From positions 1-64,000 of the forward strand of contig JAGRGP010000003.1 in assembly GCA_020445415.1 (NCBI GenBank): a stretch of 64,000 nucleotides of DNA. Direction: 5' to 3'. The translations under genes and the position numbers were made by a program. The stretch's first letter is position 1. Each line of letters begins with the position of its first letter. Shown here in pieces: positions 44,669-54,274 of the stretch. The stretch is from Gammaproteobacteria bacterium (GTDB lineage Bacteria > Pseudomonadota > Gammaproteobacteria > Chromatiales > Chromatiaceae). The notes beneath the pieces were generated by a model, which had not been told where the DNA came from, searched no databases, and worked only from the letters and a program-made list of their open reading frames with translations.

Positions 44669-46180
44669 GCAGGCAAAAAGCCGGTAAGCGATATTGTCTG
44701 TCTCTTCTTCCCAGGGGTATCCTAATAATTCGAGAAATTCGTGGAATGTTTTTCTCTCGGCGGGTTCGATTTGAACTCCCATCAACACCCGGCCGTATGC
44801 GGCTCCATGATTACGGTAATGGAATAAACTGATATTCCAGCGCTGGCCCATCTCCGTCAGAAATGCTAATAAAGCCCCGGGGCGCTCTGGAAATTCAAAT
44901 CGGTAAAGGACCTCATTGGTAATCGAGGGTGCATGCCCCCCTACCATGTATCGAATATGAAGTTTTGCGGTTTCGTTCTCGGTTAGATCCACAACCGCGT
45001 ACCCCTTACGCTGAAGCTGCCCAACCAGCGCATTTCGCTCCTGATCACCCTCATTCAGCTCAACACCGACGAACACGTGAGCATTTATGGTGTCTGCGTA
45101 ACGGTAATTGAACTCGGTGACACTGCGCCGCCCGATCGCTCGACAAAAACTCAAGAAGCTGCCAGGCCGCTCTGGAATCTCAACTGCCAAAAGTGCCTCT
45201 CGCCGTTCACCCAGCTCTGCGCGCTCGGCGACATGCCGGAGGCGATCAAAATTGATATTCGCACCACTTTCAATCGCTACCATGCTCATGCCCTTCATCG
45301 ACTCCCTGGCGACGAATTTTTTCAAACCAGCGACCGACAGGGCACCCGCCGGCTCAGCCATGGTCCGGGTATCATCGAACACATCTTTTATCGCCGCACA
45401 GATCTCATCGGTATCAACGAGCACTACTTCGTCAACGACTTGTCTGGCAATACGAAACGTCTCCTTACCAACCTGCCGCACGGCAACACCGTCAGCGAAT
45501 ATCCCCACTTGCTTCAGATTAACGCGACGGCCCCGGACAAGTGCCTTGTGCAGGGTTGGCGCATCCTCGGGCTCTACGCCAATAATCTTGACCTGGGGGA
45601 ACACGAACTTGATATAGGCGCCTATACCTGCGATCAACCCACCACCACCAACGGGAATGAATACCGCATCCGGCGGGCCTGGGTGTTGGCGTAATATCTC
45701 CATGCCCACGGTGCCTTGTCCCGCAATCACGTCGGGATCATCAAAGGGGTGAATAAAGGTCATGCCCTTTTCAGTAACAAGCTCTTGAGAGTGACGGAAA
45801 GCCTCATCATAGGAATCACCGAACAGAATTGTGCGCGCGTTGAGATTACGCACCGCCTCCACCTTTATCTGGGGAGTGGTCTTTGGCATGACAATCAGAG
45901 CCCGGATTCCCAGCCGCTTAGCCGACAGCGCAACACCCTGAGCATGATTGCCTGCTGAGGCGGCGATCACTCCACGCTCCTGTTCGGCCGGGGATAGATT
46001 GGCGATCCGGTTGTAGGCACCACGCAGCTTGAAGGAAAACACCGGCTGTAGATCTTCTCGCTTCAAATAAACCCGGTTATCGAGCCGCTTGGATAATTTT
46101 GCAGCGATGTTGAGCGGCGTTTCCTGAGCCACATCATAGACACGGGCACGGAGTATTCTTTCGATATACGACTGGGGCAT
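44645..46180 (-). CDS. ilvA: Threonine ammonia-lyase, biosynthetic
   Basis: 511 aa, the long biosynthetic form. The PLP lysine is K51 in PVFSFKLRGAYN; then AASAGNHAQGVA, VPVGGGGLIAGIG-like (FIPVGGGGLIAGIGAY) and FDDTRTMAEPAGALS. Two C-terminal ACT-like regulatory domains (about 330-405 and 425-500; AVEIPERPGSFLSFCRAIG and RFEFPERPGALLAFL) give feedback control by isoleucine in the family. It makes 2-oxobutanoate from threonine for isoleucine synthesis. After the usual YRLF end it carries an extra ACGGCCIGK tail with three cysteines. It is divergent from rpiA. Confidence 0.95.
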   Translation of the reverse strand: MPQSYIERILRARVYDVAQETPLNIAAKLSKRLDNRVYLKREDLQPVFSFKLRGAYNRIANLSPAEQERGVIAASAGNHAQGVALSAKRLGIRALIVMPKTTPQIKVEAVRNLNARTILFGDSYDEAFRHSQELVTEKGMTFIHPFDDPDVIAGQGTVGMEILRQHPGPPDAVFIPVGGGGLIAGIGAYIKFVFPQVKIIGVEPEDAPTLHKALVRGRRVNLKQVGIFADGVAVRQVGKETFRIARQVVDEVVLVDTDEICAAIKDVFDDTRTMAEPAGALSVAGLKKFVARESMKGMSMVAIESGANINFDRLRHVAERAELGERREALLAVEIPERPGSFLSFCRAIGRRSVTEFNYRYADTINAHVFVGVELNEGDQERNALVGQLQRKGYAVVDLTENETAKLHIRYMVGGHAPSITNEVLYRFEFPERPGALLAFLTEMGQRWNISLFHYRNHGAAYGRVLMGVQIEPAERKTFHEFLELLGYPWEEETDNIAYRLFACGGCCIGK

Positions 46181-46266
46181 TGGTTATCCTCAACAGATCA
46201 GGATCATAGTAAACGGGCAACAGCAAAGTTATCATAAACTAGTAAGCCAAATGACAGGAGGCAGTC

Positions 46267-46929
46267 ATGTCCCAGGATGATTTGAAACGCAAAGCGGCGG
46301 AAGCGGCAATCGACTACGTCAAAGGAGGAATCATCGGGGTAGGTACCGGATCTACGGTCAACCACTTCATCGACCTATTGGCGGAGGTTAGACATCGGAT
46401 CGATGGCACGGTCTCCAGCTCCGAGGCGTCGACCGAACGGTTGCAAAGCCATGGCATCCGCGTCCTCGATCTCAACGCTACCGGTGAGTTGGATCTTTAT
46501 ATCGACGGAGCTGACGAATCAAATGCCTATCTCCATCTAATCAAAGGAGGGGGTGGGGCACTGACACGGGAAAAGATTATCGCCGGGGCCAGCCGCCAGT
46601 TTGTTTGCATTGCCGATGACAGTAAGTTGGTCGACGTGCTTGGCGGATTCCCGCTTCCTGTGGAGGTCATACCCATGGCGCGCAGCCACGTGGCGAGACA
46701 GCTGGTTAAATTGGGGGGAACTCCAGTGTGGCGAGAAAAATTCATCACGGATAACGGAAACATCATCCTCGACGTACATAACCTGCGTATCATGGAGCCG
46801 GCGAAACTGGAGCAGGAGATCAACAACATCGCCGGCGTGGTGACCACCGGATTATTCGCCCTGCGCCCCGCGGATATTCTGATACTCGGTAGCGAGGGGG
46901 GAATCAGAACGATAGACCCCCGATTTTAA
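46267..46929 (+). CDS. rpiA: Ribose-5-phosphate isomerase A
   Basis: 220 aa (E. coli 219). Interconverts ribose 5-phosphate and ribulose 5-phosphate. Landmarks are [15 protein letters not shown] (phosphate-binding), [39 protein letters not shown] with the catalytic Asp/Glu/Lys region, [11 protein letters not shown] and [26 protein letters not shown] ribosome site is at good distance. It is divergent from ilvA, a gene pair that is common in gammaproteobacteria, and convergent with the degS-type gene across a strong hairpin. Confidence 0.96.
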   Translation: MSQDDLKRKAAEAAIDYVKGGIIGVGTGSTVNHFIDLLAEVRHRIDGTVSSSEASTERLQSHGIRVLDLNATGELDLYIDGADESNAYLHLIKGGGGALTREKIIAGASRQFVCIADDSKLVDVLGGFPLPVEVIPMARSHVARQLVKLGGTPVWREKFITDNGNIILDVHNLRIMEPAKLEQEINNIAGVVTTGLFALRPADILILGSEGGIRTIDPRF

Positions 46930-46961
46930 CCAACTCGCCCCCGGGCTTAAAGGTAATGGAA

Positions 46962-47002
46962 GAACGGCGTCTGACCACCGCGTGTCTCGGGTCACGCCGT
47001 TC
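46962..47002. terminator. Long hairpin between convergent rpiA and degS-type genes
   Basis: GAACGGCGT (46962-46970) pairs with ACGCCGTTC (46994-47002), and inside it GACC (46973-46976) pairs with GGTC (46990-46993) past a two-base bulge, giving 13 base pairs. The right arm overlaps the stop codon of the protease gene. The position between convergent genes fits a bidirectional terminator; U-runs are weak. Confidence 0.6.
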
Positions 47003-48110
47003 AGAGTGTGATTGTGATCTCCAGGCGTTCGCCATCCCGAAGAATCAAAAGACTCGTAGTGTCACCTGTCTGATAGTCGTCCAGTCGAGAGAGTAAATCA
47101 CGCAGATTCGAGACCGGAGTACCGCCGACCGCCAGGATGAAATCTCCAAACCGGATTTCCCCCTGACTGTCCAACACCGTGCCTTGGATTCCCACCATCT
47201 CCGCAACCGACCCGGGGGTGGTCCTCAGCACCAGCACGCCCCGCTCCCCCAGTTGATCGGAGACGATCTTGTTTAGCTCCTCGCTAACCTCGATGCCCAG
47301 TACTGGCCTGACATAGCGCCCTTTGGCAATGAGTTCTGGCACAACCCGGTTCACGGTATCGACGGGTACGGCAAAGCCGATCCCCGCGTAGGCTCCAGAC
47401 GGGCTGTAGATCGCGGTATTGACCCCTATCAAACGTCCGGCACTGTCGAGCAAAGGGCCCCCGGAGTTACCCGGATTGATGGCGGCATCGGTTTGGATCA
47501 AATGATCGATGGAAGTATCACCCTCGCCACTGAGACTCCTGTCGAGAGCGGATACAATACCGGTGGTCAGGGTATAATCAAGACCGAAGGGATTGCCGAT
47601 AGCGAATACCTTCTGTCCAACCCTGAGATCTTCACTGCTTCCGATGGGCACCGCTGGTGGGCGATTAAAGGGAACCCGTATACGAAGCACGGCAATATCG
47701 TGATCAGGACTGCTTCCCACCAACACGGCACTGTAGCTGCGGCCGTCGTTCAACCTGACCCGGGCCTCGGACACGTCCTGAATAACGTGATGGTTGGTGA
47801 CCAAATGCCCCAGCCCATCCCAGATAAAGCCAGACCCAGTCCCCCTGGGCATGCTCATCACGTCCCGGGTCCAAGGGTTGAGGACTCGCCTCACGGTAGT
47901 GATATAGACCACCGAAGGGCTGACCCGCTCGAAGATCTCGATAGTCGACCGTTCGTCAGACGCCAGATCACCCCGGGAATCCACCGTTCTGGGAGTCGCG
48001 GTACTGCCAATGATTGCCTGCTCGACAACTGGCAACAGATACCAGACAACCATAATCACCACGAGCGCCAAACCCAAAAACCGGATCCGGCTCACAAACG
48101 GGTCATTCAC
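47001..48110 (-). CDS. degS: DegS/AlgW-type membrane-anchored serine protease
   Basis: 369 aa. One N-terminal membrane anchor (about residues 10-30), a chymotrypsin-fold protease domain and a single PDZ domain, the layout of DegS/AlgW rather than the two-PDZ DegP. The catalytic triad is H108 (TNHHVI), D138 (HDIAVL) and S216 (GNSGGPL). The PDZ part starts about 275 (RPVLGIEVSEEL) and includes LRTTPGSVAEM. In related bacteria it senses misfolded outer-membrane proteins and starts cleavage of the anti-sigma factor RseA/MucA; neither rseA nor rpoE is in the window. It lies downstream of the basic exported protein gene. Confidence 0.88.
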   Translation of the reverse strand: MNDPFVSRIRFLGLALVVIMVVWYLLPVVEQAIIGSTATPRTVDSRGDLASDERSTIEIFERVSPSVVYITTVRRVLNPWTRDVMSMPRGTGSGFIWDGLGHLVTNHHVIQDVSEARVRLNDGRSYSAVLVGSSPDHDIAVLRIRVPFNRPPAVPIGSSEDLRVGQKVFAIGNPFGLDYTLTTGIVSALDRSLSGEGDTSIDHLIQTDAAINPGNSGGPLLDSAGRLIGVNTAIYSPSGAYAGIGFAVPVDTVNRVVPELIAKGRYVRPVLGIEVSEELNKIVSDQLGERGVLVLRTTPGSVAEMVGIQGTVLDSQGEIRFGDFILAVGGTPVSNLRDLLSRLDDYQTGDTTSLLILRDGERLEITITL

Positions 48111-48244
48111 GGGATACTTGTCTCGCAGCCCCCCGGCACTCTCGAACCTCTATACTCGGAAGACTTAGGCAGTTGAGAAAACATGCCCACTATACTACCG
48201 AGTTCGGCGTCCCCTGGTAAGCATCCAGGTCCACACGCACGGAA

Positions 48245-48267
48245 GGGGCCGGTCAGCGACCGGCCCC
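48245..48267 (-). terminator. Hairpin downstream of the basic exported protein gene
   Basis: GGGGCCGGTC (48245-48254), AGC, GACCGGCCCC (48258-48267): a perfect 10-base-pair stem with a three-base loop, 15 bases after the stop of the minus-strand gene ending at 48283. A short TTCC follows on the minus strand. It separates that gene from the degS-type gene. Confidence 0.65.
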
Positions 48268-48282
48268 CGGACAGCCCACTTG

Positions 48283-48894
48283 TCAGAACTCCCTGGTTTT
48301 ACTCATGCCGACGCTAAATCCATCAAACTGCAGGTCCAACGCCAGACTGGAGGAACTGGACGGTGCATAGATTACCCGCTCCTCAACCGATGAGTAATGG
48401 TTATGGCCATGGTGGCGACGGTGGTGATGAGGCTTGCGGTAGGGTTTGTAATGGCGGTGGTTACGATCACCCCACCCCCAACCAGGACGATAGCCCCGCT
48501 CTCGGTCGTTGTGCTTGGCCCGGTAGATCCGGTCGCTTGCCCGGTTCTGAGCCCGATTCAAGATGCGCCGCTCCCGCTTATCCAATCTACCGTCCCGTTC
48601 AAAGCGACGCTCCATTCGCGAGATTTCCTTTTGGTCCTTACGCAACATCCGCGTCTCACCCCGGGTTAGCGCTCCGCTTTCCCGGCCAGCACGAATCCGT
48701 GACCATTGCCGATCTTGGCGGCTGTCAACTCGATTAGCAACGTCACGCCGCCCACCCCGGTCACTACGCTCCACCGCATCCCTTTGCTGGCCACTCATCC
48801 GCCCCCCGCGATCACCGTCCCTGGCAACCACGGTGCCGGTCTGAACTATCGCCAAAACAGCTACCACCGCAACAACTAGGGAAATGCTTTTCAT
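48283..48894 (-). CDS. Exported Arg/His-rich protein, unknown function
   Basis: 203 aa from the ATG at 48894, preceded by AGGAG 8 bases upstream; a start eight codons earlier is rejected. Residues 1-24 (MKSISLVVAVVAVLAIVQTG) are a signal peptide. The mature part is extremely basic: Arg/Asp/Gln-rich to about residue 120 with helix-like ETRMLRKDQKEISRMERRFE and RDGRLDKRERRILNRAQN, then a His/Arg/Tyr/Lys-rich segment (RKPHHHRRHHGHNHY) and a Ser-rich end. The RMERR...DG-LD--ER--L pattern resembles secreted proteins seen near two-component systems, but I do not assign a family. The His-rich part may bind metal. A tandem direct repeat stands upstream. Confidence 0.7.
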   Translation of the reverse strand: MKSISLVVAVVAVLAIVQTGTVVARDGDRGGRMSGQQRDAVERSDRGGRRDVANRVDSRQDRQWSRIRAGRESGALTRGETRMLRKDQKEISRMERRFERDGRLDKRERRILNRAQNRASDRIYRAKHNDRERGYRPGWGWGDRNHRHYKPYRKPHHHRRHHGHNHYSSVEERVIYAPSSSSSLALDLQFDGFSVGMSKTREF

Positions 48895-48959
48895 CTCAAT
48901 GACTCCTCTGTCGGTCAATCAGGACCGGGTATCCGATCCTTGGAGCCATCCTATGACCC

Positions 48960-48981
48960 GTAAGCTGAACGTAAGATGAAC
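48960..48981 (-). promoter_or_regulatory. Tandem 11-base direct repeat, candidate OmpR-family response-regulator box
   Basis: On the plus strand GTAAGCTGAAC (48960-48970) is followed without gap by GTAAGATGAAC (48971-48981), one mismatch in 11. Read toward the gene it gives CTTAC-N6-CTTAC, the one-turn spacing bound by OmpR/PhoB-type dimers. A TAGGAT -10-like hexamer follows 6 bases after the repeats on the minus strand, so a bound regulator would sit in the -35 region of the promoter for the basic exported protein. Confidence 0.5.
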
Positions 48982-48995
48982 GACGCTGTTGAGTT

Positions 48996-49015
48996 AAAAC
49001 GGGGGCGCAGCCCCC
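48996..49015 (-). terminator. Rho-independent terminator after waaA
   Basis: On the minus strand GGGGGC-TGC-GCCCCC (49015-49001) is followed by GTTTTAAC. A 6-base-pair all-GC stem, three-base loop and four-base U-run about 150 bases after the waaA stop fit the end of the long glycan operon and insulate the next gene. Confidence 0.65.
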
Positions 49016-49168
49016 TGGGACAGGCCCCTAGGCAGCGAACCCACTAGCCGTCCGGAAGACTCATCCGAATAACGGACGCACCCTAACGGCTGGCGTTTGG
49101 ATGAAAGAACGGCTGGTAGGAAAAGCGCTGTAAGTGCGCACCCCAGCCAATCCGGCCTGTCTGTCGGG

Positions 49169-50443
49169 TCAGCCAGACTGAGGGGGTGGTAGCTGCGTAC
49201 TTACCAGTGCATAGAGACGTTCCAGAGCGCCCCGGTTTTCTGCCACCACGCTTCTCCCGTTCTCTCCCACCCGGGTTCGTTCGGCGGCGTCGCCAAACCA
49301 GCGTTGAACCCAATTGGCAATCTCCGGCGCGTCCTTGACTTGCACAGCCGCTTCCTTTTCGAGCATCATGCGGCTGATCTCCAAGAAGTTAAACATCTCC
49401 GGACCAAACAGGGTAGGGACCCCAAGAGCAGCAGGTTCCAGAATGTTATGCCCCCCCACCGGAACCAAACTTCCCCCTACGAACGCAACGTCCGCCGCCG
49501 CGATAAATAGCGTCAGTTCGCCCATTGTGTCGCCAAGGAATACCGAAGTAGACGGCGTGCAACTATCACCGACTGAGCGTCGGGCAAGTGAAAACCCCCC
49601 CTTTTGGCAGAGGCCTGCCACCTTATCGAACCGCTCAGGGTGACGGGGCACCAATACCAACATCGCTTCCGGATAGCTCATGAGAATGCTCCGGTGCGCG
49701 GCCAAGACTCGCTCGTCTTCACCCTCATGGGTACTGGCGGCTACCCACACGAGCCGATTTCCCCACTGGCGGCGCAGTACCTCTGCCTGCTCGTAGAGGC
49801 TGCCCGGCAACTGAATATCAAACTTGATGCTGCCAGTCACCCGCACCCGCTTCTCGGCAACCCCAAGGTCGATAAATCGCCGGGCATCCGCGTCGGTCTG
49901 CGCGCCGACCAATGCGATACGGGAGAAGGTTTCCCGACTGAACGCCTTAAGCCGGGAGTATCCTAGGGCGGAAGCCTCTGAAAGCCGGGCGTTGGCCAAT
50001 ATGGGCGGGATACCGCGCTCTGTGCAAATTGCCAGGAGATTGGGCCATATCTCGGTCTCTATCATCACCAACACCCGAGGCCGCATGCGAAGAATGAACC
50101 CAGAAACAGCAAACGGAATGTCGTAGGGAAAGTACACATGAAAAACGGTGTCTCTAAAGAGCCGCTTGACACGTACCGACCCGGTTGGCGTCGTGGTAGT
50201 CACCACCACAGGGTACTCCGGGTGTTCCGCAAGCAGGCGCTTGATGAGCGGCGCCGCCGCTTGTACTTCTCCCACCGAAACCGCGTGAATCCAAAGCGTT
50301 CCCCTAACTTCGGGTGAAGGGAAATATCCAAAGCGCTCAGGCCAACGCCGCCGATAGGCCGGGGAGCGGATACTGCGCCACAACAGCCGGATCAGGATGA
50401 AAGGAAGCAGAAGATAGAGTAGCAGTGTATAAAATCTTCGCAT
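49169..50443 (-). CDS. waaA: 3-deoxy-D-manno-octulosonic acid transferase (Kdo transferase)
   Basis: 424 aa from the ATG at 50443 (E. coli 425); an upstream open extension of 48 residues is rejected. A membrane-associated N-terminus (MRRFYTLLLYLLLPFILIRLLWR) is followed by GT30/GT-B domains with YRRRWPERFGYF, IHAVSVGEVQAAAPLI with its conserved Glu, VTTTTPTGS, and the C-terminal donor site APRHPERF-like LVPRHPERFDKV and GGSLVPVGGHNILEPAALGVP. It adds Kdo to lipid IVA. It is the last gene of the surface-glycan cluster, 146 bases behind pglE. Confidence 0.94.
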   Translation of the reverse strand: MRRFYTLLLYLLLPFILIRLLWRSIRSPAYRRRWPERFGYFPSPEVRGTLWIHAVSVGEVQAAAPLIKRLLAEHPEYPVVVTTTTPTGSVRVKRLFRDTVFHVYFPYDIPFAVSGFILRMRPRVLVMIETEIWPNLLAICTERGIPPILANARLSEASALGYSRLKAFSRETFSRIALVGAQTDADARRFIDLGVAEKRVRVTGSIKFDIQLPGSLYEQAEVLRRQWGNRLVWVAASTHEGEDERVLAAHRSILMSYPEAMLVLVPRHPERFDKVAGLCQKGGFSLARRSVGDSCTPSTSVFLGDTMGELTLFIAAADVAFVGGSLVPVGGHNILEPAALGVPTLFGPEMFNFLEISRMMLEKEAAVQVKDAPEIANWVQRWFGDAAERTRVGENGRSVVAENRGALERLYALVSTQLPPPQSG

Positions 50444-50589
50444 GACTATTGACTCAATACCGGAAAACCTTGCCCTGATTCTGAAAGATTTTCCGTAAGG
50501 CGCTCGGAGATAGTGCGAGCACGGAAGCCTGGGCGTGGGACTTTCAACACCACGTAAAACTGCCCATCGAGGCAGGGGTAGGGGCACCC

Positions 50590-51768
50590 CTAAATAGTTG
50601 CGAGGCTCATTACGCGGTCTATAACCTCGACCGCCTTTGTCATGTCACGATCGGTCAATGTGGGATGAACCAGAAACATCATGCTGGTTTCTCCGAGCTC
50701 CCTCGCGATTGGCAGCCGTTCTCTGGGACGGTAGCCAGTGCCATCGAATGCCTTCTCCAAATAGATCTCCGAACAGGAACCGGGACCACATGGAACCCCC
50801 TGCCGCCGAATCTCTTCCAGTATCCGGTTTCGCGACCATCCTGCATTAAGGGACTCTGGTATCAAAAACACATAAAATCGATACCAAGCGTGGTCGATGT
50901 CATCGGGAGGCATTGGTATTCTAACGGCGGCAGGAAACCTATCGAAAGCTGCTTTAAGACGTTGCGCATTTTCCCTACGCGCGGCATGCCAGTCGTCGAG
51001 GCATGTCAGCTGATAACTGCCAATGGCAGCCTGCATCTCGGTCATCCGCCAATTGCTACCGAATGATTCATGGAGCCAACGATATCCCGTAGCGTTTCTG
51101 GCCTGCTGAACCGCATCCCAGGATTTTCCGTGATCCTTAAACTCCCAAGCAAACCGCCAGATTTGCGCGTCGTTTGTGGTCACCATTCCCCCCTCTCCTC
51201 CGGTGGTAACGATCTTGTCCTGGCAGAAAGACCAGGCCGCCACATGACCTAACGCACCCACTGAGCGCCCTCGGTAGCGGGCCCCATGGGACTGGGCACA
51301 GTCTTCGATGACAAACATCCGATGTTCTTCCGCTAAAGCCATTAATCCATCCATATCACAGGGCCAACCGGCGAGATGAACCGCAATGATGGCACGGGTA
51401 CGCTCACTCAACACCGGCCGTATGGTCGCGGGACAGAGATTCTGCGTGTTTTTGTCGACATCGGCGAACACCGGTATGGCGCCAACCATCACCACCGCAC
51501 TGACTGATGCGACGAATGATCGAGGCGTTACGACAACTTCGTCCCCAGGCCCAATGTTGAGCGCCCGCAATGCAAGCTCCAGCGCCAAAGTCCCATTTGC
51601 CAGGGCAACCGCATGCCTAGCTCCGACATAATCGGCAAAATCCCTTTCAAACGTCCTGCCCCTTTCGCCGGTCCAATAATTTACCCGGTTGGAAAGTAAA
51701 ACCGAGCTGATAATTTCGGACTCCTCTTTGGAGTAGCAAGGCCAGGGGGCGAACTCGGTATCTAACAT
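50590..51768 (-). CDS. DegT/DnrJ/EryC1-family aminotransferase, PglE-like
   Basis: 392 aa PLP sugar aminotransferase. N-terminal VNYWTGERGRTFERDFADYVGA and NGTLALELALRAL, then IEDCAQSHGARYRGRSVG and the PLP-lysine segment WSFCQDKIVTTGGEGGM (lysine about 190). Next to pglD- and pglC-type genes it most likely makes the C4-amino group of UDP-N,N'-diacetylbacillosamine (QuiNAc4NAc), as PglE or WeeJ do. Perosamine-type synthesis is the alternative. It starts 78 bases after pglD; the first conserved residues after the ATG (MLDTEFAPWPCYS) support the start. Confidence 0.85.
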   Translation of the reverse strand: MLDTEFAPWPCYSKEESEIISSVLLSNRVNYWTGERGRTFERDFADYVGARHAVALANGTLALELALRALNIGPGDEVVVTPRSFVASVSAVVMVGAIPVFADVDKNTQNLCPATIRPVLSERTRAIIAVHLAGWPCDMDGLMALAEEHRMFVIEDCAQSHGARYRGRSVGALGHVAAWSFCQDKIVTTGGEGGMVTTNDAQIWRFAWEFKDHGKSWDAVQQARNATGYRWLHESFGSNWRMTEMQAAIGSYQLTCLDDWHAARRENAQRLKAAFDRFPAAVRIPMPPDDIDHAWYRFYVFLIPESLNAGWSRNRILEEIRRQGVPCGPGSCSEIYLEKAFDGTGYRPRERLPIARELGETSMMFLVHPTLTDRDMTKAVEVIDRVMSLATI

Positions 51769-51845
51769 CGCAGCGGCTCCCAGAGATCAAATGATTGTAA
51801 CTGCATTGGCGAAGCAAAGGATCTAGAGTTAAGGGTACTGATTGG

Positions 51846-52463
51846 TTAGAAAACCCTTCCCGGGTTCCCGGCCACCCGGCAACCATCCGCAACATCATTG
51901 ATGATAACCGCACCCGCCGCCACCATGCAGCCCCGGCCGATTGTTATTCCATCCCGTATCACCGCACCAATACCGATCCAGGTCTCATTGCCAACCCTCA
52001 CCTGTCCCGCCAACCGGGCACCGGGACTGATGTGCACTCCATCCCCCAATATACAGTCATGGTCCACGGAAGCACCTGTGTTCACGATGACCCCCGTCCC
52101 GAGTGTCGCGTCCGCGTTAACCGCCGCCGTGGCAAATACAACGCTACCGGCTCCGATAGTGGCGTAGCGGCTGACAGCCGCGCTCGGATGGAAAACGGTG
52201 GCAAGCGGTGCCCCCTGGGCAGCGAACGACTCCAACAACAACAGACGCCGACGATTATCACCAACAGCCACCGCCACACTACCCCCCGCAAGCCACGCAC
52301 CGGCGAGCGCTTGTTTTCCCCCTGCCACGGGCCAACAACTCAGAGCGCTGAGCTCGGGCCAGCGATCGTCAAAAAAGATTATCTCGCTCCAGCCTGCCTG
52401 TTGCGCCGCGTCCGCGACAACCTTGCCGTGTCCTCCCGCTCCGAATATCAGAAGTTGTTTCAT
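51846..52463 (-). CDS. NeuD/PglD-family sugar N-acetyltransferase
   Basis: 205 aa from the ATG at 52463. An N-terminal Rossmann-like half begins [19 protein letters not shown] (about 3-21). The C-terminal left-handed beta-helix shows hexapeptide repeats ([30 protein letters not shown]) with the catalytic His in DHDC and ends VAGNPGRVF. PglD acetylates the 4-amino sugar using acetyl-CoA; the neighbourhood supports that reading over a sialic-acid O-acetyltransferase. Its ATG overlaps the pglC-type stop (52460-52463). Confidence 0.85.
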   Translation of the reverse strand: MKQLLIFGAGGHGKVVADAAQQAGWSEIIFFDDRWPELSALSCWPVAGGKQALAGAWLAGGSVAVAVGDNRRRLLLLESFAAQGAPLATVFHPSAAVSRYATIGAGSVVFATAAVNADATLGTGVIVNTGASVDHDCILGDGVHISPGARLAGQVRVGNETWIGIGAVIRDGITIGRGCMVAAGAVIINDVADGCRVAGNPGRVF

Positions 52464-53050
52464 CGGTTTCCCTGAAACTTGGTCATCGTTGCCTGCCCCT
52501 CCTGAGAGATTCCCTTGCGGAGCAACACTTGCCACACGGTGAGTAGCAAAATCTTAAGATCGAGCAGAAACGAGCGATTGTCCACGTACCACAGATCCAA
52601 CTCGAATCTCTTATCCCAGTCGACCGCATTGCGACCATTGATTTGCGACCAGCCAGTAATTCCGGGACGCACCGCATGCCGCCGCCGTTGCTCGGCATTA
52701 TAGAGAGGGAGATACTCCATCAGTAAGGGGCGCGGGCCCACCAGACTCATATCACCCTTTAGTACATTCCACAGTTCTGGCAATTCATCCAAGCTGGAAC
52801 TCCGCAGCAGTCTGCCGAATGGGGTCAGCCGGTCCGCATCCGGCAACGGGCTTCCCGCCGGATCCCGGTCATCTCTCATGGTGCGAAACTTCACGAGCTG
52901 AAATGGCCGTTCAAATAACCCGGGCCTTGGCTGCCGAAACAAGACCGGCCGCCCCAGGCTCAGGCGAACCGCCAAGCCGATGATGAGTAACAGGGGCGAG
53001 AGCAATACGATCAAAACCAGTGCGACCGCCACATCGAAGGATCGTTTCAC
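52460..53050 (-). CDS. Undecaprenyl-phosphate sugar-1-phosphate transferase, PglC-like
   Basis: 196 aa from a GTG at 53050 that overlaps the preceding glycosyltransferase stop (GTGA). One reentrant N-terminal hydrophobic helix ([24 protein letters not shown]) is followed by the monotopic phosphoglycosyltransferase core: FRQPRPG, FKFRTM-like VKFRTMRDD, the [24 protein letters not shown] segment with the catalytic DE pair, and [14 protein letters not shown]. The short length matches PglC rather than long WbaP-type enzymes. It would start the repeat unit by placing a bacillosamine-type sugar on undecaprenyl phosphate. Confidence 0.9.
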   Translation of the reverse strand: MKRSFDVAVALVLIVLLSPLLLIIGLAVRLSLGRPVLFRQPRPGLFERPFQLVKFRTMRDDRDPAGSPLPDADRLTPFGRLLRSSSLDELPELWNVLKGDMSLVGPRPLLMEYLPLYNAEQRRRHAVRPGITGWSQINGRNAVDWDKRFELDLWYVDNRSFLLDLKILLLTVWQVLLRKGISQEGQATMTKFQGNR

Positions 53051-54267
53051 GGCGCATCGATTCCACTGGCAGAAACCAGGCACCGTTCTAGATCCTCCGC
53101 TAGTTTATCCCGGGAAAACTCTCCTTCCGCCAATTTGCGTGCCCGCCGCCCGGCAGATGCCAGCCAGACATCATTCCCCGCATAGGCAAGAAAGACTTTG
53201 ACAGCGTCCGCTGGGTCGGGGGGTAAAATCTTGCCTGCCTCACGCTGTTCTGCAATCTGTGTCGAGAAACCAGAAAAATTCGCAAAAACCGGCTTTCCAG
53301 CCGCTAAGGAATCAAAGAACTTATTGGAGACCGAATCGCGGAAAACGATCTCCGGGCCGGAATAGGTCATTATCGATGCGGTACAGCAGTGATACCAGTC
53401 ACTAACCTCCCGCTTGGGTCTGCCGCCCAAAAAAACGATTGACCGATCCAGAACCGACAAGTCACTCGCCAATTGCCTGATGCGCGCCTCCTCTCTACCT
53501 TCACCAATAATCACAAAAAGATATTTCTCCCCAAGCAATTGGAGTCGGCTCGCGAGACGCACGATATAGTCGACACCATTGACGTCACCTATAGTCCCCG
53601 CATAGAGGATCAACTTCACCGATTGGGAAATACCCTGGTTGGTACGAAGTTGCCTGCAATCCACATCGCGCCCATAGAAAAGGGTGAGATCGGCACCATT
53701 GGGAATCACATCGACGATAGCCGGATCAATACCCCTGGCAACTACCGATTGCTTCATCCCGGGTGCCAGCGCCACGATTCGGCGCGCGCTGCGATAGGCA
53801 ATACATTCGAGTTTGCGCGCCAGCCACTTCATGAGCGGATTTCTCAATATTCCTAACGCGATTGGAACATCTGGCCAGAGATCTCTTACCTCAAATACCA
53901 ACGGAACACCCAATCTCCGAGCGGCAAAGATACCGGGTATGGCTATCGTGAGCGGTGTGCTCGTCGCAAATACAAGATCCGCCTCCAATCGGGCGGCATA
54001 GCGGGAGGCCCCCAGCGCAAACCGGAGAAACGCGAAGATTCTCGCCGTGAAGTTCATGCCATTGGAATAGGCTACGGGTTGCCAATGGACGTTTATCCCG
54101 TCCTCCTCGCACTGAAACCAACCCTTCCGTTCATCAGGCTCCCGCCAGGTGGTCACCATGTGCACCTGGTGTCCGCGCGCTACCAAGCGTCTGGCCATTT
54201 CATACGAACGCGTTCCCCCAATCATATCTGGCGTATTGAAATACTGGTGGAGATAGATGATACGCAT
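53047..54267 (-). CDS. GT4-family glycosyltransferase, WbuB-like
   Basis: 406 aa from the ATG at 54267, 7 bases after wbpI; an upstream frame inside wbpI is rejected. N-terminal [28 protein letters not shown] and later [43 protein letters not shown] and the GT4 donor-site region [31 protein letters not shown]. The DLWPD segment and YLHQYF start are characteristic of WbuB-type transferases that add an N-acetylated deoxysugar. It probably adds the second sugar of the unit. Confidence 0.85.
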   Translation of the reverse strand: MRIIYLHQYFNTPDMIGGTRSYEMARRLVARGHQVHMVTTWREPDERKGWFQCEEDGINVHWQPVAYSNGMNFTARIFAFLRFALGASRYAARLEADLVFATSTPLTIAIPGIFAARRLGVPLVFEVRDLWPDVPIALGILRNPLMKWLARKLECIAYRSARRIVALAPGMKQSVVARGIDPAIVDVIPNGADLTLFYGRDVDCRQLRTNQGISQSVKLILYAGTIGDVNGVDYIVRLASRLQLLGEKYLFVIIGEGREEARIRQLASDLSVLDRSIVFLGGRPKREVSDWYHCCTASIMTYSGPEIVFRDSVSNKFFDSLAAGKPVFANFSGFSTQIAEQREAGKILPPDPADAVKVFLAYAGNDVWLASAGRRARKLAEGEFSRDKLAEDLERCLVSASGIDAP

Positions 54268-54274
54268 CGTCGGC

